In this document: positions 54,096 to 61,002 of the stretch, piece by piece
Layout: each line of letters starts with the position of its first letter
Numbering within the stretch: position 1 is the first letter of the stretch
Origin: an uncultured Prevotellaceae bacterium
GTDB lineage: Bacteria; Bacteroidota; Bacteroidia; Bacteroidales; Muribaculaceae
Assembly: GCA_900319525.1 (NCBI GenBank)
Contig: ONOU01000009.1
Location: 1-64,000 of the forward strand
Length of the DNA: 64,000 bases
Direction: 5' to 3'
The notes under the pieces: generated by a model
Databases searched by the model: none
The model's input: only the letters and a program-made list of their open reading frames with translations
What the model was told of the DNA's origin: nothing
Made by a program: the position numbers and the translations under genes

Positions 54096-54255
54096 ATTGT
54101 CAGGATATGTAGAACGAGATAATCAGGATACTATCTGAATAAAGTCGAACGCTCCCGAATCCATAGAGATATGTCAAACCAGACCGTCGGAGCTAAACTT
54201 CAATTCTTGTTTGTGCACACCCCGGTTTAACCTGACTAGATTCACCCTTGACTAT
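54096..54255. other. Intergenic region, nothing recognised
   Basis: About 160 bp between the terminator of the orphan gene and the repeat array; no gene or strong structure was seen. Confidence 0.4.
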
Positions 54256-54346
54256 TTTATTGAATACGCCTCAAAAGTTTATTGAATTTTATTGAGTTTT
54301 ATTGAGTATACAAAATTTTTATTGAGCTTGCTAAAAACTTTATTGA
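54256..54346 (+). repeat. Six TTTATTGA direct repeats, helically phased
   Basis: Exact copies at 54256, 54278, 54288, 54298, 54318 and 54339. Start-to-start distances are 22, 10, 10, 20 and 21 bp, close to whole turns of B-DNA, so all sites face one side of the helix. The array is directly upstream of the promoter of the DUF3853 gene. It could be an iteron-type origin, a parS-like centromere for the ParB-like protein, or an operator array for the DUF3853 protein. Confidence 0.8.
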
Positions 54347-54359
54347 CGCATATAAATAT

Positions 54360-54391
54360 TTGGTTAATAGCTATTTAATGTTCTACCTTTG
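54360..54391 (+). promoter_or_regulatory. Promoter of the DUF3853 module
   Basis: TTG (54360-54362), 21 nt, TACCTTTG (54384-54391). It begins 14 bp after the last TTTATTGA copy, so a protein bound to the array would touch RNA polymerase. Confidence 0.7.
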
Positions 54392-54422
54392 CCAGTGAAA
54401 ACAAAAACATAAAAATATATTT

Positions 54423-54773
54423 ATGCAAAAACAAACATTACTGATTAACGCAACCGTCGAGGACCTCGTTGAGGCTTTTCAAGAAGGTTTAGGTTTGGGA
54501 CGCGACACCGTACAAGATAACGCGCCTCAAGTGAAGAAACATTATGTATATGGTATTGCCGGACTGATGAAACTGCTCGGTTGTAGCCGCGCTACCGCTT
54601 GTCGAATCAAAGCGAGCGGTGTGCTTGATCCCGCCATCTCTCAGCAGGGCAAGATCATCGTGATTGATGCAGATCTTGCTCTGGACCTTCTCAATGTCCA
54701 GCAGAAGCGTAAGGGCAAACTTCGCTACGGCAATAACAAGAAATCGCCCAAGCCTTCCTCTGGCGCCGCCTAA
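54423..54773 (+). CDS. DUF3853 family HTH-type protein
   Basis: 116 residues. The central segment VYGIAGLMKLLGCSRATACR (about residues 40-60) followed by IKASGVLDPAISQQGKIIVI is a MerR/excisionase-like winged helix-turn-helix seen in DUF3853 proteins of Bacteroidetes mobile elements. Probably a DNA-binding regulator or excisionase-like factor. It is the first gene after the phased TTTATTGA array and the most obvious candidate to bind it. A consensus promoter lies about 32 nt upstream. Confidence 0.8.
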   Translation: MQKQTLLINATVEDLVEAFQEGLGLGRDTVQDNAPQVKKHYVYGIAGLMKLLGCSRATACRIKASGVLDPAISQQGKIIVIDADLALDLLNVQQKRKGKLRYGNNKKSPKPSSGAA

Positions 54774-54833
54774 TTGAGAAATCCACATTATTTAATAATA
54801 AAACAATTAAATAACAATTAAAAAAATACGAAT

Positions 54834-55982
54834 ATGGAGAAATGGAATTTTGATCAGTCCGAGATTAACGTCGAGGCTCAGGCCTTGAACAAGGAAGTAG
54901 TTGCCAACGCAGCTACGAGTGTAAACAATTTACCCGCGTGCGAGGGTGAAGCAGGAGACCTGCTTGAAACTGGCGGCGCACCTGCAGATGAGGAGCTGAA
55001 TTCCAGCTCCAATCATGGGGGTCAAGAGCAGAAGCCACTGATGAAGGAGCGTGTGGTTCACACCTTGAAGAAAAAAACCTTGAGTAAGGTTCTCGTCATC
55101 AAGTCGAATCGCAAGGATTCCAGGCAGATCAAGGCCAAACAGAGGTCATGCCTTAAGCATGGTATGCTCGTAAGCGCCCTCTTCGCCGATGCGACTGCCG
55201 CCTTCGATGCCGGTTACGTACTTGTCAATCCCATCACGGGTGAAGTGGTTAAGAATCGCGAGGAAACCTTTGGCAAGCTGGTGATCATGGAGGGCAACAT
55301 CAGGTTCTGGGCATGGCTTGCCGAGGTAGAGCGCATTAAGGAGGAGAAGCGCAAGTCCAAGGGCAAGGGCGAAAGCAAAACTGAGAAGCCCTTTGAGTAT
55401 ACGTTCACTTATCGCCACATCACCGATCCCCAGGTGTTCAAGGACCAGTATCGCCACATCAACATCGACAATGTGCCCACTAAGACCAAGGATTTCGCTC
55501 GTGACTTCTTGGATACCGAGAAGGCCAACAAGATTATCGCCGCCTACGCCGGCAAAATCGACCGTGGCCTCACCCCTAAGGCTGCAGGCTTTGCCACCAA
55601 GGGCAAGGAGGTGAAGAAAGCGGATGTTCAGTCCCTCCTGGTGGGTAAGGTGCCTAGCGTCTTCAACGACGGTGACACCGAGGATATCGAACTCTATCAG
55701 ATGGTCTTCGACGGCGTATGCGAGGGTTTCGGCATCGAGAAGGACGCGCCCATCAAGAACAAGGTCCTCAAAGGCACCTTTATTTGGCGCTGGACCGCCA
55801 ACAAGATCCACGAGACCGACGAGGATAACCGCATTGATGTCGCCGACAGGGTAATCAATATGTTTACCAGCATGTCAGCACAGGAGAGTGAACGTATCAA
55901 CAACGCCGAGAAGACCGAGACCCAAACCCGCGAGCAGGTCATCCACGGCATCCTCAATGAAATGTACAATCGTAACAAGTAA
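54834..55982 (+). CDS. ParB/Srx-like domain protein of unknown function
   Basis: 382 residues. Residues about 97-160 (DSRQIKAKQRSCLKHGMLVS, AGYVLVNPITGEVV, KLVIMEGNIRFWAWL) look like a ParB N-terminal-type domain, where a nucleotide-binding IxxGxxRxxA motif would be IMEGNIRFWAWL. The N-terminal 95 residues are low-complexity, with a lysine-rich patch (HTLKKKTLSKVLVIKSNRKD). The rest is helical, with no recognised HTH. GC content is near that of host genes. Assignment is by pattern and tentative. If correct it may bind the TTTATTGA or TATAACA arrays. A hairpin follows the gene. Confidence 0.5.
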   Translation: MEKWNFDQSEINVEAQALNKEVVANAATSVNNLPACEGEAGDLLETGGAPADEELNSSSNHGGQEQKPLMKERVVHTLKKKTLSKVLVIKSNRKDSRQIKAKQRSCLKHGMLVSALFADATAAFDAGYVLVNPITGEVVKNREETFGKLVIMEGNIRFWAWLAEVERIKEEKRKSKGKGESKTEKPFEYTFTYRHITDPQVFKDQYRHINIDNVPTKTKDFARDFLDTEKANKIIAAYAGKIDRGLTPKAAGFATKGKEVKKADVQSLLVGKVPSVFNDGDTEDIELYQMVFDGVCEGFGIEKDAPIKNKVLKGTFIWRWTANKIHETDEDNRIDVADRVINMFTSMSAQESERINNAEKTETQTREQVIHGILNEMYNRNK

Positions 55983-56002
55983 TAACCAACATTATTAAGC
56001 AC

Positions 56003-56045
56003 GCCCCTCGTTGCCGGGCAGCCGCTTAGCGGCGAGGGGCCTTTT
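56003..56045 (+). terminator. GC-rich hairpin with short T-run (attenuator-like)
   Basis: Arms GCCCCTCG (56003-56010) and CGAGGGGC (56033-56040), with a second stem inside, then TTTT. It lies between the ParB-like and Sel1-like genes. The T-run is short, so it may be a partial terminator that lowers downstream expression. Confidence 0.6.
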
Positions 56046-56059
56046 AAAAACCAAAAGAA

Positions 56060-57019
56060 ATGAAAGAGAAAAAGAAGCCGGCTGCAACGGCTCAAAACAT
56101 GCAGAAGAAGTCCAAGTTTATGCCCACTAATTTCCAAATCAGCGCTCTTTATAAAGACGTCTGGCTGGAAGAAAATCACCTTACCCTCGAATCCATTAAG
56201 TGCCACCTGATGGATGGTGAGTACGATGAAGCTCATGATGAGCTGGAGGACATTCGCTTCTACTATGATCCGGCTAGGGTTGCCCTCTACAAGATGCATG
56301 CCTACGGCTTAGACGGCAAGAATCCGAATTCCAGCTGGCTGCTGCATCTTGTACGTAATTCTGCAGCTGATGGCCACATTCCCTCGATGTATCTCTTGAC
56401 GAAGTTGCTCAAGAAATCTACTTATGAGGACAATGTCGCTGAAGCTGAATTATGGAAAAGAAGAATATGTATTCTTGATCCTGGGCATGTTTGGGACCGC
56501 GAGCTGCTCAATCTCAAAACCACTCATTCACAAATGCTGGCAGAAGATGTTCTTAATACACTTGATGAAGGCACTGCTCCTTTTTACCAGGCCTACAAAG
56601 CGGCTCAAAAGGCACTTGCATACCAGATACCGCCTTGTCCTGAACGCTTCTTTAGTGAGCCTGTCGGTGGCCATATTTACAAGGAGTTGATTGCACGAAC
56701 TGTTGTATTACTCGAGGACGGCAAAATCAAGCAAGCAAAACGCTTACTTGAGCAAGCTAGCGAGTATGATCATCTAGCTGCCAAATTATTCCTTGCTAGG
56801 TACTATTATGGAGTAGGCAAAAAAGAGGATTTCTTCGACTGTGTTAAATATGGAGCGACTTATGATATTGTTCCCTGTATGTTTACCACATCTGCATGTT
56901 ATCGCTACGGATATGGGGTTGAGAGGTCTGATGACCTCGCCGATGCCTGGTATTGGATGGCGTGCCAGTACGATATTGACAACCGCGGTCTGAAGGAAGC
57001 AATCCTTCTAAACGTATAA
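56060..57019 (+). CDS. Sel1/TPR-like repeat protein
   Basis: 319 residues, helical, no signal peptide. The C-terminal half has Sel1-type repeats: AAKLFLARYYYGVGKKEDFF followed by CYRYGYGVERSDDLADAWYW. An N-terminal lysine-rich patch (MKEKKKPAATAQ) precedes it. Sel1 repeats mediate protein-protein contacts. Given the neighbours it could be a scaffold or adaptor; no enzymatic motif was seen. Confidence 0.65.
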   Translation: MKEKKKPAATAQNMQKKSKFMPTNFQISALYKDVWLEENHLTLESIKCHLMDGEYDEAHDELEDIRFYYDPARVALYKMHAYGLDGKNPNSSWLLHLVRNSAADGHIPSMYLLTKLLKKSTYEDNVAEAELWKRRICILDPGHVWDRELLNLKTTHSQMLAEDVLNTLDEGTAPFYQAYKAAQKALAYQIPPCPERFFSEPVGGHIYKELIARTVVLLEDGKIKQAKRLLEQASEYDHLAAKLFLARYYYGVGKKEDFFDCVKYGATYDIVPCMFTTSACYRYGYGVERSDDLADAWYWMACQYDIDNRGLKEAILLNV

Positions 57020-57035
57020 AAACTATTCACTAAGA

Positions 57036-57061
57036 GCTTGGGCGGTGCAAATCGCCCAAGC
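57036..57061 (+). other. Perfect hairpin after the Sel1-like gene
   Basis: GCTTGGGCG (57036-57044) and CGCCCAAGC (57053-57061), a 9-bp perfect stem with an 8-nt loop and no T-run. Possibly an RNA-stability element, processing site or protein-binding hairpin rather than a terminator. Confidence 0.6.
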
Positions 57062-57079
57062 ATTGAGACAAATACAATA

Positions 57080-57172
57080 ATGAAGAATAAGCATCAAAAA
57101 ACTGCTGGCGAGTTTGTCAGCCCCGCATTGGGAGAATCCCCGTGTGTTTATTTGTTTAAAATTTATAAATAA
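57080..57172 (+). CDS. Possible 30-codon small ORF
   Basis: An ATG-started frame encoding MKNKHQKTAGEFVSPALGES and ending VYLFKIYK. It lies in the 158-bp gap between the Sel1-like and membrane-protein genes, after the hairpin. There is no similarity that could be recognised and no clear ribosome-binding context, so it may be chance; listed because the gap is otherwise unexplained. Confidence 0.25.
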   Translation: MKNKHQKTAGEFVSPALGESPCVYLFKIYK

Positions 57173-57177
57173 AATTT

Positions 57178-57606
57178 ATGAGCAGAGGCAGATATTGTAG
57201 AAGAAAAAACAAGGTTTTATCGTCCTATCTTGTGAGTCACCAGTCACAAGATCGATGTGGTCATGGATACGGCTACTACCACAGAACGAGTCGTTCCCGC
57301 AGCATTGAAGTCAGAGACAATGCTAGTGCCCATGATGATTTTTCAATCAAGAACTCCTCCTTTACAGATGTGTTTAATGAAATTGGCTGTATAAAACCAC
57401 CTGGTATGACCATGACACAGATGGAGGCTGATCAGAGTGACGCCCACAAGGCTATCATTGAGGAGGTCAATGAGGCCAGTTCACTCGTAGAAACGCAGAG
57501 GACAAAAACTGACACTAAGCCTAAAAGCAACAAAAAAAAGTGGCTTGTTGGTTTGGGAGTCGCTGCACTGGGTGCCGTTGGCATTGTTTTGGCTTTTAGA
57601 ATTTAG
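57178..57606 (+). CDS. Small C-terminally anchored membrane protein
   Basis: 142 residues, not recognised. The N-terminus is basic (MSRGRYCRRKNKVLSS), the middle is soluble, and the last 21-23 residues form one membrane segment (WLVGLGVAALGAVGIVLAF) just after a lysine-rich stretch KPKSNKKK, so most of the protein should be cytoplasmic. Its stop is 5 bp before the start of the DUF3987-type ATPase, which suggests translational coupling and a physical partnership with that membrane-anchored protein. Confidence 0.6.
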   Translation: MSRGRYCRRKNKVLSSYLVSHQSQDRCGHGYGYYHRTSRSRSIEVRDNASAHDDFSIKNSSFTDVFNEIGCIKPPGMTMTQMEADQSDAHKAIIEEVNEASSLVETQRTKTDTKPKSNKKKWLVGLGVAALGAVGIVLAFRI

Positions 57607-57611
57607 GCACA

Positions 57612-59372
57612 ATGGGAATCTTTGGTAAAATCGGGGAAGTGTTTCAACGTGGCTTAGACGATATCATTCAGTCTGGAGACGATGACCTTTCTATGAGTTC
57701 CACCCAAGACGATGAAGTGAGTCTTGGTGGTTCAGGACTTCGTTATACGGGATCAATAAACAACATCGGAAAATGTGTCCGAATCGGTTTGGCTACAGCT
57801 GCGATTGTCTTTATTGGATATCAGGGTTATAGGGGTATTAAAGGTCTGCACAATTACATAAATGACCGAAAGAAGGCCCTAGAAGAAATCGATCGCATCA
57901 AAACCGAAAAAGATGCTAAAATTGAGATTATTAATGCTCAAGCCGATGCTGACATCCGTGTCGCTGAGGCAGAAGCTGCGGCTAAAAATAAAGGTTATCA
58001 GAATCGCGGTAGATGCGATATTCCATCATGTGAAGGGCCCTGTTCATCCACCAATCGAGACAATCAGATCACTGGCGATCCGTGGTACAATTGGTTCAAA
58101 AACAATTTTTTCATGCCGACCGAAATGCCTAATCTCCTGTTTGATATTATCATGAGTGTCTCAGAGCGGCATCAAGATGCAATGCTCCTACAAGCGCTGA
58201 GCATGTTCGGAGCCCTTTGTTTCTCAAAAGTCAGGGCGAAGTATCACCATAAAATGCATTCCCCCAGCTTACAAGTTGTGATTGAAGGCAAATCTGGAAT
58301 GGGGAAAAGTGCGTTCCATGCAATTTATGAATTGCTCTTCGAGCGAATGATAGAACGTGACAACAACAAACTTGACGTTACAAAGAATGACGGCTCGAAA
58401 AAGCAAATCATTCAAAACATGGGGATAACTGTAACTAAAGCGAAATTCATTGAAACTATGGCAGGAAACAATGGAGTCCACATGTATATATTTGACCCAG
58501 AAATTTCTAATGCGACGAGAGCTCTCAAGAAATCAAACTATTTGACGTATGATGATTTGAGAAACGCATTTGACAATACCCCAGTTTATAAAAATAATAT
58601 GGTAAAAAATGCTGTAGCGGGTCATTTCAAAATATTTCTGAATTACACCTTTACCGGCACCAAAGATCTTTGTGACAATTTCATTGAGAATGAACTTGAA
58701 GATGGCACGATTCAACGTATTTGTTGGGCTTATCTACCCCCCAAAGGACGCGATAATGAACCATACTTAACGCTCCCAAGTGAAACACGTATCGACGAAA
58801 TGCGAGATCAGATTGATGATTACTGCGAACGTTACTGTTACACAACGGATGCATTAGGTAATGATTTAGCAGTAAATGAGTATGTCATCGACCTTGACTA
58901 TGCCATCAGTTCACTTGAAAATTGGGTAAAAAAGCAAGAATCGCTTGCTGACAAAGAAGACAACCCGGCTCGACGTGAATGCTGCAATCGCTTTGCAGAT
59001 ATGGCATTCAGGGCAGCAATGATTATCCACATGTTGTACCTCGATGACACAAGCATTGCTGAAGATGATAAACGAAAGAATATTTGCCTATTGGCAATCT
59101 ATGTCGCTGATCTTTGTATGGAACGTTTCTTATGCAAGTTCCAAGAGGAGCTAAATAAGAAAAGCCGAGAGAGTGATCAAGCAGAGTTAGTTACTCCAGC
59201 GGGCATTACAACTAACAAGTCCTTAGATTACGAAGTCCTGAGCAGGTGGGATGCTGGTGAACATAATCAATCAAATATTGCTAGGGACATACAAGATAAA
59301 TTTCCAGATATTAAATTTGATACATTGAAAGTTTACATTGGTAGAATACTAAGAGAGAATAATCGACTTTAG
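57612..59372 (+). CDS. Membrane-anchored coiled-coil DUF3987-type ATPase
   Basis: 586 residues. One membrane segment (residues about 55-71, CVRIGLATAAIVFIGYQGYR) is followed by a predicted coiled coil (about 82-127, charged EK/AD-rich), a Cys-containing linker (CDIPSCEGPC) and then a DUF3987-like P-loop domain with Walker A GKSGMGKS (226-233) and candidate Walker B MYIFDPEIS (291-299). The C-terminus ends in a helix-turn-helix-like segment. DUF3987 proteins are primase/helicase-like NTPases of mobile elements, normally soluble; the membrane anchor and coiled coil are unusual. Ends at a strong terminator. Function unknown. Confidence 0.65.
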   Translation: MGIFGKIGEVFQRGLDDIIQSGDDDLSMSSTQDDEVSLGGSGLRYTGSINNIGKCVRIGLATAAIVFIGYQGYRGIKGLHNYINDRKKALEEIDRIKTEKDAKIEIINAQADADIRVAEAEAAAKNKGYQNRGRCDIPSCEGPCSSTNRDNQITGDPWYNWFKNNFFMPTEMPNLLFDIIMSVSERHQDAMLLQALSMFGALCFSKVRAKYHHKMHSPSLQVVIEGKSGMGKSAFHAIYELLFERMIERDNNKLDVTKNDGSKKQIIQNMGITVTKAKFIETMAGNNGVHMYIFDPEISNATRALKKSNYLTYDDLRNAFDNTPVYKNNMVKNAVAGHFKIFLNYTFTGTKDLCDNFIENELEDGTIQRICWAYLPPKGRDNEPYLTLPSETRIDEMRDQIDDYCERYCYTTDALGNDLAVNEYVIDLDYAISSLENWVKKQESLADKEDNPARRECCNRFADMAFRAAMIIHMLYLDDTSIAEDDKRKNICLLAIYVADLCMERFLCKFQEELNKKSRESDQAELVTPAGITTNKSLDYEVLSRWDAGEHNQSNIARDIQDKFPDIKFDTLKVYIGRILRENNRL

Positions 59373-59392
59373 AGATAATAGGTAAATTACAA

Positions 59393-59429
59393 AGCAAAAA
59401 GGGGGATACTAAATTCCCCTTTTTTGCTT
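59393..59429 (+). terminator. Terminator of the ATPase gene
   Basis: AAGCAAAAAGGGGGA pairs with TCCCCTTTTTTGCTT across a short loop, with the stem T-run serving as terminator. It begins 20 nt after the stop codon and closes the module's mRNA. Confidence 0.85.
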
Positions 59430-59530
59430 CTTACGGCCCAAGGCATCTCTTTTATTATCGCTTTTTTAGTTTAAATCCTAAGAGCGTATTGTTACACCGC
59501 GCTATTATGTATATATCTGAAAATCAATAA
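59430..59530. other. Intergenic, nothing recognised
   Basis: About 100 bp of AT-rich sequence between the ATPase terminator and the TATAACA array, with no gene. Confidence 0.35.
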
Positions 59531-59580
59531 TATAACAAATATAACATAACTGTTAGTTATAACAAATAACACATATAACA
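59531..59580 (+). repeat. TATAACA repeat array with central palindrome
   Basis: Exact TATAACA at 59531, 59540, 59558 and 59574, and AATAACA at 59565. The centre holds the perfect inverted repeat ATAACT-GTT-AGTTAT (about 59546-59560). The array lies 37 bp before the candidate promoter of the non-coding RNA, so it may control it, or may be an origin/partition site. Confidence 0.65.
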
Positions 59581-59616
59581 GCCAAAACACACTATGTTGC
59601 CCACAAAAAATCTCGG

Positions 59617-59645
59617 TTTTGAAAGGTAAAGAACTCTTATATATA
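59617..59645 (+). promoter_or_regulatory. Candidate promoter of the structured ncRNA
   Basis: TTTTGA (59617-59622) and a TATATATA tract (59638-59645) at a spacing of about 16 bp. This is closer to a general sigma-70-type pair than to TAnnTTTG. Transcription would start near 59650. Confidence 0.45.
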
Positions 59646-59649
59646 GACA

Positions 59650-59902
59650 ACGTATTTAACACTCAGACCTATGGACTGCTGACCGAAATGAGAGGAGTCG
59701 GCGGGGAGGTCTGAGATACAATATAAAGACAACGATGGACAAGGACCGGCTGTGTGAAGAGCAAGCGGGAAACCACCATCACGGACGTTGACCCGTTGGT
59801 ATGAACCGTAACCTAATGACGTTACTCCTTCACATCAATGGCGAGTTCGATCGAAGTGCGATATCAGTGCCGAAGAGGCGTTGGTGTCGCTCTTCTTTTT
59901 TT
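59650..59902 (+). ncRNA. Structured non-coding RNA candidate, about 250 nt
   Basis: No ORF fits. Helices visible by eye: a perfect 9-bp pair CTCAGACCT (59662-59670) with AGGTCTGAG (59707-59715), enclosing GACT/AGTC; TGTGAAG (59753-59759) with CTTCACA (59828-59834), enclosing GTAAC (59808-59812)/GTTAC (59821-59825) and CGGG (59766-59769)/CCCG (59792-59795). ACCA (59772-59775) with TGGT (59797-59800) would add a pseudoknot to the last helix. The 3' end is a terminator: GAAGA/GCG stem (59872-59880 with 59888-59895) and seven T residues. GC content is higher than the flanking DNA. It does not match 6S, tmRNA, SRP or RNase P signatures that I can recall. Confidence 0.65.
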
Positions 59903-60251
59903 CGGCTCCATTGAAACCTTACTGCTGATAACCAAGTAAATATAAATCAGCGACATCCAAAAAAGTCAGCCGCTTTTTTAAAAAATCTAGAAAATGGCTG
60001 ATTTTTTCAGTTACAAAAAGTGCTTTTATTTTTCTGGGACATGGGCAAAAACAGTAATTCCAGAAAAATAAAACGATGTTATCGGATATAAAAAGCTTTA
60101 AAAACCACACCCAAATTTGTCTATTTTCAGGAAATAACTATCAAAAAAACGGACTTATTTCCTAAGAATAAGACATTTTTTGTTCTGAATCATGGGGATG
60201 TCTATTGATTTTTATGACTTATCCCCACGTTTCAGGTTGTTTTTCTGTGTT
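59903..60251. other. AT-rich region with clustered inverted repeats
   Basis: No gene. Contains a perfect 14-bp inverted repeat (60024-60037 with 60060-60073), a perfect 9-bp repeat AGGAAATAA/TTATTTCCT (60129-60137 with 60155-60163) and TGGGGAT/ATCCCCA (60193-60199 with 60221-60227), plus a longer AAAAAGTCAGCC-type repeat near 59967-60007. TTATCCCCA near 60219 is one base from a DnaA box. An origin, recombination region or regulatory DNA is possible. Confidence 0.55.
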
Positions 60252-60285
60252 TTTGTTTAAATTATCGTGAAAAGTGATACCTTTG
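60252..60285 (+). promoter_or_regulatory. Promoter of the PLD-family gene
   Basis: TTTG (60252-60255), 22 nt, TACCTTTG (60278-60285). The ATG is 17 nt downstream of the -7 element, giving a leader of about 10 nt. Confidence 0.6.
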
Positions 60286-60301
60286 CTTCGAATAAGAACC
60301 T

Positions 60302-60814
60302 ATGTTTAAATTCATTTCTAATAGTGACCATTATGGGGAGGTGCTTGGTCGGGTGCAGTCGGTGAAGCGCTCGTTGTGGATTGGGACGGCTGACATTAAG
60401 GACCTGTATGTGGAGGTTGGCAAAGAGAAAAAGCCCTTTCTGGCGCTGATTGCTTTGCTGATTAGGCGTGGTGTGGAGGTGAGGCTGATTCATGCCAAGG
60501 AGCCCGGGCCGATCTTCCGTGAGGACTTTGACAGGTATCCCGTGCTGTATGACCGGTTGGAGCGTGTGTTGTGTCCCCGGGTTCACTTCAAGATGCTGGT
60601 CTTTGACTGCGAGGAGGTGTATATCGGTAGCGCTAACCTCACGGGTGCCGGCATCGGCATGAAGAGCAGCGATAAGCGAAACTTCGAAGCAGGCATCCTG
60701 ACCGATGATCCTCAAATCGTCGAGCAGGCCATGAAGCAGTTCGATGACGTTTGGATCGGCAAACACTGCAAAACCTGTAAGCGCAAGGACTACTGCCCAG
60801 ACCCCATCATATAA
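60302..60814 (+). CDS. Phospholipase D-like (HKD) nuclease-family protein
   Basis: 170 residues with one HKD motif: HFKMLVFD (His95, Lys97, Asp102) followed by YIGSANLTGAG (about 107-117). This single-motif size matches PLD-family nucleases that dimerise to form the active site. The last 20 residues carry HCKTCKRKDYC, a possible metal-binding cluster (Cys156, 159, 165). Likely a phosphodiesterase acting on nucleic acid. GC-rich codons like the host. It lies just outside the ncRNA module on the same strand but has its own promoter. Confidence 0.85.
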   Translation: MFKFISNSDHYGEVLGRVQSVKRSLWIGTADIKDLYVEVGKEKKPFLALIALLIRRGVEVRLIHAKEPGPIFREDFDRYPVLYDRLERVLCPRVHFKMLVFDCEEVYIGSANLTGAGIGMKSSDKRNFEAGILTDDPQIVEQAMKQFDDVWIGKHCKTCKRKDYCPDPII

Positions 60815-60976
60815 GGTTTAGCTATAAACCCAGTTTAGGCGAACCATAGAAATAGTGTAAACCAACTTAGTTAATCGCTCTCAAATCTGTCAAGTAATTC
60901 TAGGGAAAGTCAACCTGCTCAAAGGCTGTTAAGTGAGTTTTGCTTTTGTGTGCCAGAATATGACATTAGGCTATGC

Positions 60977-60984
60977 TACCTTTG
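60977..60984 (+). promoter_or_regulatory. -7 element of the AAA ATPase gene
   Basis: TACCTTTG about 19 nt before the preferred ATG, implying that translation starts at the ATG at 61003 or 61009 and not at the upstream ATG at 60973, which precedes the promoter. No good -33 element is seen. Confidence 0.5.
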
Positions 60985-61002
60985 CGGCATAATTGTCAAT
61001 CG

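Noticed and set aside
59650..59902. Assignment of the ncRNA to 6S, tmRNA, RNase P, SRP RNA or a group II intron
   Set aside because: None of the hallmark sequences was found: no RNase P core, no tag-coding frame, no domain V and no long closing rod.
60215..60227. DnaA-box-like TTATCCCCA as proof of a replication origin
   Set aside because: It is a single copy one base off the consensus. Noted within the palindrome region only.
51837..60301. A classical integrative conjugative element
   Set aside because: No integrase, relaxase, coupling protein or tra genes were recognised, and no repeat of the tRNA 3' end was found by reading.
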